Below, piece by piece: positions 61,377-64,000 of a stretch of DNA of 64,000 nucleotides (positions are counted from its first letter, which is position 1; each line of letters starts with the position of its first letter). Position numbers and translations under genes: made by a program. The stretch is from Dyella sp. A6 (GTDB lineage: Bacteria; Pseudomonadota; Gammaproteobacteria; Xanthomonadales; Rhodanobacteraceae): assembly GCF_036320485.1 (NCBI RefSeq), contig NZ_CP132911.1, positions 1,612,001 through 1,676,000 of the forward strand. The letters are read 5' to 3'. The notes beneath the pieces are model-generated. The model was not told the origin of the DNA and did not search any database. It was given only the letters and a program-made list of their open reading frames with translations.

Positions 61377-63602
61377 ATGGATTTCTATGCGCACTCGACA
61401 AAACGTACAGACAAGGCCGACTGGCAGCCGCTTCATGAGCACCTAACTACTGTAGGGAATCTGGCCGCTGAGTTCGCCACGACATTCGGCGCTCAAATGT
61501 TGGCTCAGCCGACCGGGCAACTGCATGACCTCGGCAAATACACGGAGCGATTCCAGCTGCGTCTGGAAGGAAAATCGTCCAAGGTGGATCACGCGACATG
61601 GGGCGCACGAATTGCATTGAATCGATATGGCCCGTCCCTTGGCCACTTGTTGGCCTATGGTATCGCCGGCCATCACGCAGGGCTGGCTAACGGGAAAGGT
61701 GGCAAGTCGCGCACTTCATTGCGGGATCGGCTGGATAGTTCTCTTCCAGACCTGCTACCAGCATGGGAACAGGAACTATCTCTGCCGGATGTCTCGGAAT
61801 TAGGCCTGCCTTCGGGTTTCCGACCGCGTAGGGACCGTGGCGCCTTCCAGCTCACCTTGCTCGCCCGGATGCTGTTCTCCTGCCTGGTGGATGCCGACTT
61901 CATCGACACCGATGAGTTTTATCGTCGAATCGAGGGCCGCTCGCCCCGAAAGAAAAAGGATCCGCCTGACCTGAAAGAACTGCGCTCACGCCTCGATGCC
62001 CGATTGGCGACGTTTCAGGCAGACACTGACGTCAATTGCCTGCGTGCAGGCATCCTGGCCCATGTACGAAAGCAGTCAGTACTTGAGCCAGGGCTTTTTT
62101 CGCTGACGGTACCCACCGGCGGCGGCAAGACCCTCGCCTCACTCGCCTTTGCACTGGACCATGCCATCGCACACGGCTTACGCAGGGTGATCTTCGTCAT
62201 TCCTTTCACCAGCATTGTCGAGCAGAGCGCACTGGTATTCAGGGAAGCCTTCGGCGATCTTGGTGAGACGGCGGTTCTGGAACACCACAGCGCGTTCTTC
62301 GACGACCCGCATTCTTCTCCGGAGTCGAAGGACAAGCGAAAGTTGGCGATGGAAAACTGGGACGCGCCAGTTGTTGTCACCACTGCCGTGCAGTTCTTTG
62401 AAAGTCTGTTCGCCGATCGTCCCTCGCGCTGCCGCAAATTGCACAACATTGCGAGCAGCGTGGTGATCATGGATGAAGCCCAGACCTTGCCGCTGAAGTT
62501 GTTGCGCCCCTGCGTAACCCTGCTGGACGAACTGGCATTCAACTACCGCACCAGCATCGTGCTGTGCACTGCTACCCAGCCCGCGCTGAATGCAGAAGAA
62601 GGCTTTCTCGATGGGTTGAAAGGCGTCCGCGAGCTGGCACCTGATCCGCCTAGGCTTTATCGGCAGTTACGGCGCGTGAATGTACGACACGTGGGCGTGC
62701 TGGATGACGAGGAACTTTCCCAACATATGCGTCGGCGTGAGCAAGTGCTGTGCATCGTCAACAATCGTCGCCACGCACGTGCGCTGTTCGACTCCATTGC
62801 TGATCAGTCCGGTGCGCGTCACTTGACCACATTGATGTGCGCCAAGCATCGCAGCGCCGTCCTGACGGATATCCGGCGGCGTTTGAAGAATGGTCTGCCG
62901 TGCCGACTGGTCAGCACCAGTCTTATCGAGGCCGGGGTTGATATCGACTTGCCGACCGTTCTACGTGCCGAGGCCGGGCTGGATTCCATCGCGCAGGCTG
63001 CCGGACGTTGCAACCGCGAAGGGCGTCGCCACCACGAAGACAGCGAAGTGCTGGTGTTTGCCACGGCCAACCCGGACTGGGCACCACCCACGGAACTGAA
63101 ACAGTTTGCCCAGGCCTTTCGCACAGTCGAGCCAGGTCACCGCGAAGACCTGCTGGCGCCCGAGGCAGTCCAGGCGTACTTCCATGAGCTGTACTGGCAG
63201 AAGGGAGCCCAGGAGCTTGATGTCCATGATGTACTTGGCATGCTGAAGGGCTGCCGTGAGGACAGCTTGCCGTTCGAGACCTTGGCCGAAAAGTTTCGGC
63301 TGATCGAGACTGCGATGCGACCGGTAATCGTGCCATGGGACGAGTTGGCGCGTGACGCACTCACGAGGCTGGAGTTTGCCGAGGGCTGCGGTGGCATCGC
63401 CCGCCAGCTCCAGCCTTACATCGTGCAGTTGCCTCATCCGGCCTACGACGCACTCTGGCGGGCGAGTGCCATCCAGCCGGTTGTGCCGGATCGCTATGGC
63501 GAGCAGTTCGTGCAGTTGGTCAATCCGCGTTTGTATGACGAGCGGTTCGGGTTGCACTGGAACGATCCACAGTTCCTAGAAGCGGACAGTCTCGTGGTGT
63601 GA
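61377..63602 (+). CDS. cas3: CRISPR-associated nuclease/helicase Cas3, type I-C
   Basis: This 741-residue protein has an N-terminal HD nuclease (His20/His22 region HEHL, His50-Asp51 in QLHDLGKY, His98-His99 in GIAGHHAG) followed by a superfamily-2 helicase: Walker A TVPTGGGKT near 246, DEAQ box at 366-369, TATQP motif, and STSLIEAGVDIDLPTVLRAEAGLDSIAQAAGRCNREG as motifs V-VI. It is recruited by Cascade to nick and unwind target DNA. GGGGGGAAT precedes this ATG; an upstream TTG at 61353 is unlikely. A cas5c gene follows 62 bases later. Confidence 0.95.
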   Translation: MDFYAHSTKRTDKADWQPLHEHLTTVGNLAAEFATTFGAQMLAQPTGQLHDLGKYTERFQLRLEGKSSKVDHATWGARIALNRYGPSLGHLLAYGIAGHHAGLANGKGGKSRTSLRDRLDSSLPDLLPAWEQELSLPDVSELGLPSGFRPRRDRGAFQLTLLARMLFSCLVDADFIDTDEFYRRIEGRSPRKKKDPPDLKELRSRLDARLATFQADTDVNCLRAGILAHVRKQSVLEPGLFSLTVPTGGGKTLASLAFALDHAIAHGLRRVIFVIPFTSIVEQSALVFREAFGDLGETAVLEHHSAFFDDPHSSPESKDKRKLAMENWDAPVVVTTAVQFFESLFADRPSRCRKLHNIASSVVIMDEAQTLPLKLLRPCVTLLDELAFNYRTSIVLCTATQPALNAEEGFLDGLKGVRELAPDPPRLYRQLRRVNVRHVGVLDDEELSQHMRRREQVLCIVNNRRHARALFDSIADQSGARHLTTLMCAKHRSAVLTDIRRRLKNGLPCRLVSTSLIEAGVDIDLPTVLRAEAGLDSIAQAAGRCNREGRRHHEDSEVLVFATANPDWAPPTELKQFAQAFRTVEPGHREDLLAPEAVQAYFHELYWQKGAQELDVHDVLGMLKGCREDSLPFETLAEKFRLIETAMRPVIVPWDELARDALTRLEFAEGCGGIARQLQPYIVQLPHPAYDALWRASAIQPVVPDRYGEQFVQLVNPRLYDERFGLHWNDPQFLEADSLVV

Positions 63603-63664
63603 TTGGATGTCTCACGCTATGAGATTTAGACGCGTAAGGATGAAAAAAACACAGGGGAGTAGAT

Positions 63665-64000
63665 ATGGCATACGGTGTCAGACTGCATATCCATGGAGAA
63701 AGGGCGCTGTTTACCCGGCCAGAGATGAAGGTCGAGAGAGTGTCCTACGACGTCATCACGCCGTCGGCCGCACGCGGCATTCTGGAAGCCATTCACTGGA
63801 AACCGGCGATCCGCTGGGTGGTGGACAGCATCCAGGTGCTCAAGCCGATCCGCTTCGAATCCATCCGGCGCAATGAAGTCGGCGGCAAGTTGTCCGCCGC
63901 CAGCGTCGGTAAGGCGATCAAAGCAGGCCGCACCGATGCCTTGGTGAATTATGTTGAGGACGATCGCCAGCAACGCGCCACTACCTTGCTGCGTGACGTG
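63665..64000 (+). CDS. cas5c: Cas5c, type I-C (cut by window end)
   Basis: The first 112 residues are visible: [51 protein letters not shown], the typical Cas5c (Cas5d) opening. In type I-C systems Cas5c is the endoribonuclease that processes precursor CRISPR RNA, replacing Cas6, and stays in the Cascade complex. GGGGAG precedes the start by eight bases. cas8c, cas7c, cas4, cas1, cas2 and the array are expected to the right of the window. Confidence 0.93.
   Translation, partial: MAYGVRLHIHGERALFTRPEMKVERVSYDVITPSAARGILEAIHWKPAIRWVVDSIQVLKPIRFESIRRNEVGGKLSAASVGKAIKAGRTDALVNYVEDDRQQRATTLLRDV

Overview
The window looks like a chromosome segment of a high-GC gammaproteobacterium of the Xanthomonadales, most likely Rhodanobacteraceae (Dyella/Rhodanobacter/Frateuria-like). 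This rests on family-level recognition of the proteins and on gene order: cmk-rpsA-ihfB-lapA-lapB, ndk-rlmN-pilF-rodZ-yfgM-bamB-der and guaB-guaA. No database search was possible.

From 1 to about 48.4 kb the content is ordinary chromosomal. It opens with a cut-off fadH, an acyl-CoA-binding protein, and the cmk-rpsA-ihfB-lapAB block. This runs into envelope sugar genes (a WecA/WbpL-type transferase, a WbpM/CapD-type 4,6-dehydratase, galU). An operon of three exported glycosidases (GH2 beta-mannosidase, GH125, GH92) at 12.6-19.2 kb should dismantle mannose-rich glycans such as N-glycan cores; a perfect palindrome lies ahead of it. Next come oxidoreductases, a pirin, a small zinc finger, an MFS efflux pump, a ClpP-like exported protein and an SDR.

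At 25.4-29.9 kb lie fadA, a FadN-type fused FadB and a TetR/PsrA-like regulator. The regulator is preceded by two perfect CAAACGATCGTTTG palindromes. A one-mismatch copy abuts the fadH start at the other end of the window, so these genes probably form one fatty-acid regulon. The ndk-to-der block follows; rodZ is followed directly by yfgM, without the ispG and hisS often found there. Then come a GNAT acetyltransferase, folD, guaB-guaA, pnuC, an exported GH3 enzyme with a PA14 insert, and a membrane SBP-PAS-GGDEF-EAL signalling protein.

At 48.8 kb the character changes. The 3' half of a tRNA-Ala(CGC) gene with its terminator is followed by a tyrosine integrase: the edge of an integrated element. 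To its right are small lower-GC accessory genes: a lone HigA, a hypothetical protein, a secreted protein, an integron-type attC with its cassette gene, two tandem paralogous membrane/TPR-like genes, a secreted two-lobed aspartic-protease-like protein and a zinc-ribbon membrane protein. Then comes a palindrome array (six copies of TTGCTCATGAGCAA plus two longer inverted repeats, 56.1-56.7 kb). A conjugation/replication remnant on the minus strand follows: an HTH/AT-hook protein, a winged-helix replication-like protein with five 19-residue repeats, TrbJ, a putative ribbon-helix-helix protein and a coupled micro-ORF. A 5'-truncated SRAP gene and the start of a type I-C CRISPR-Cas locus (cas3, then cas5c cut by the window end) close the window. 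The intact tRNA that should mark the other end of the element is not in the window, so the CRISPR-Cas locus may be island cargo.
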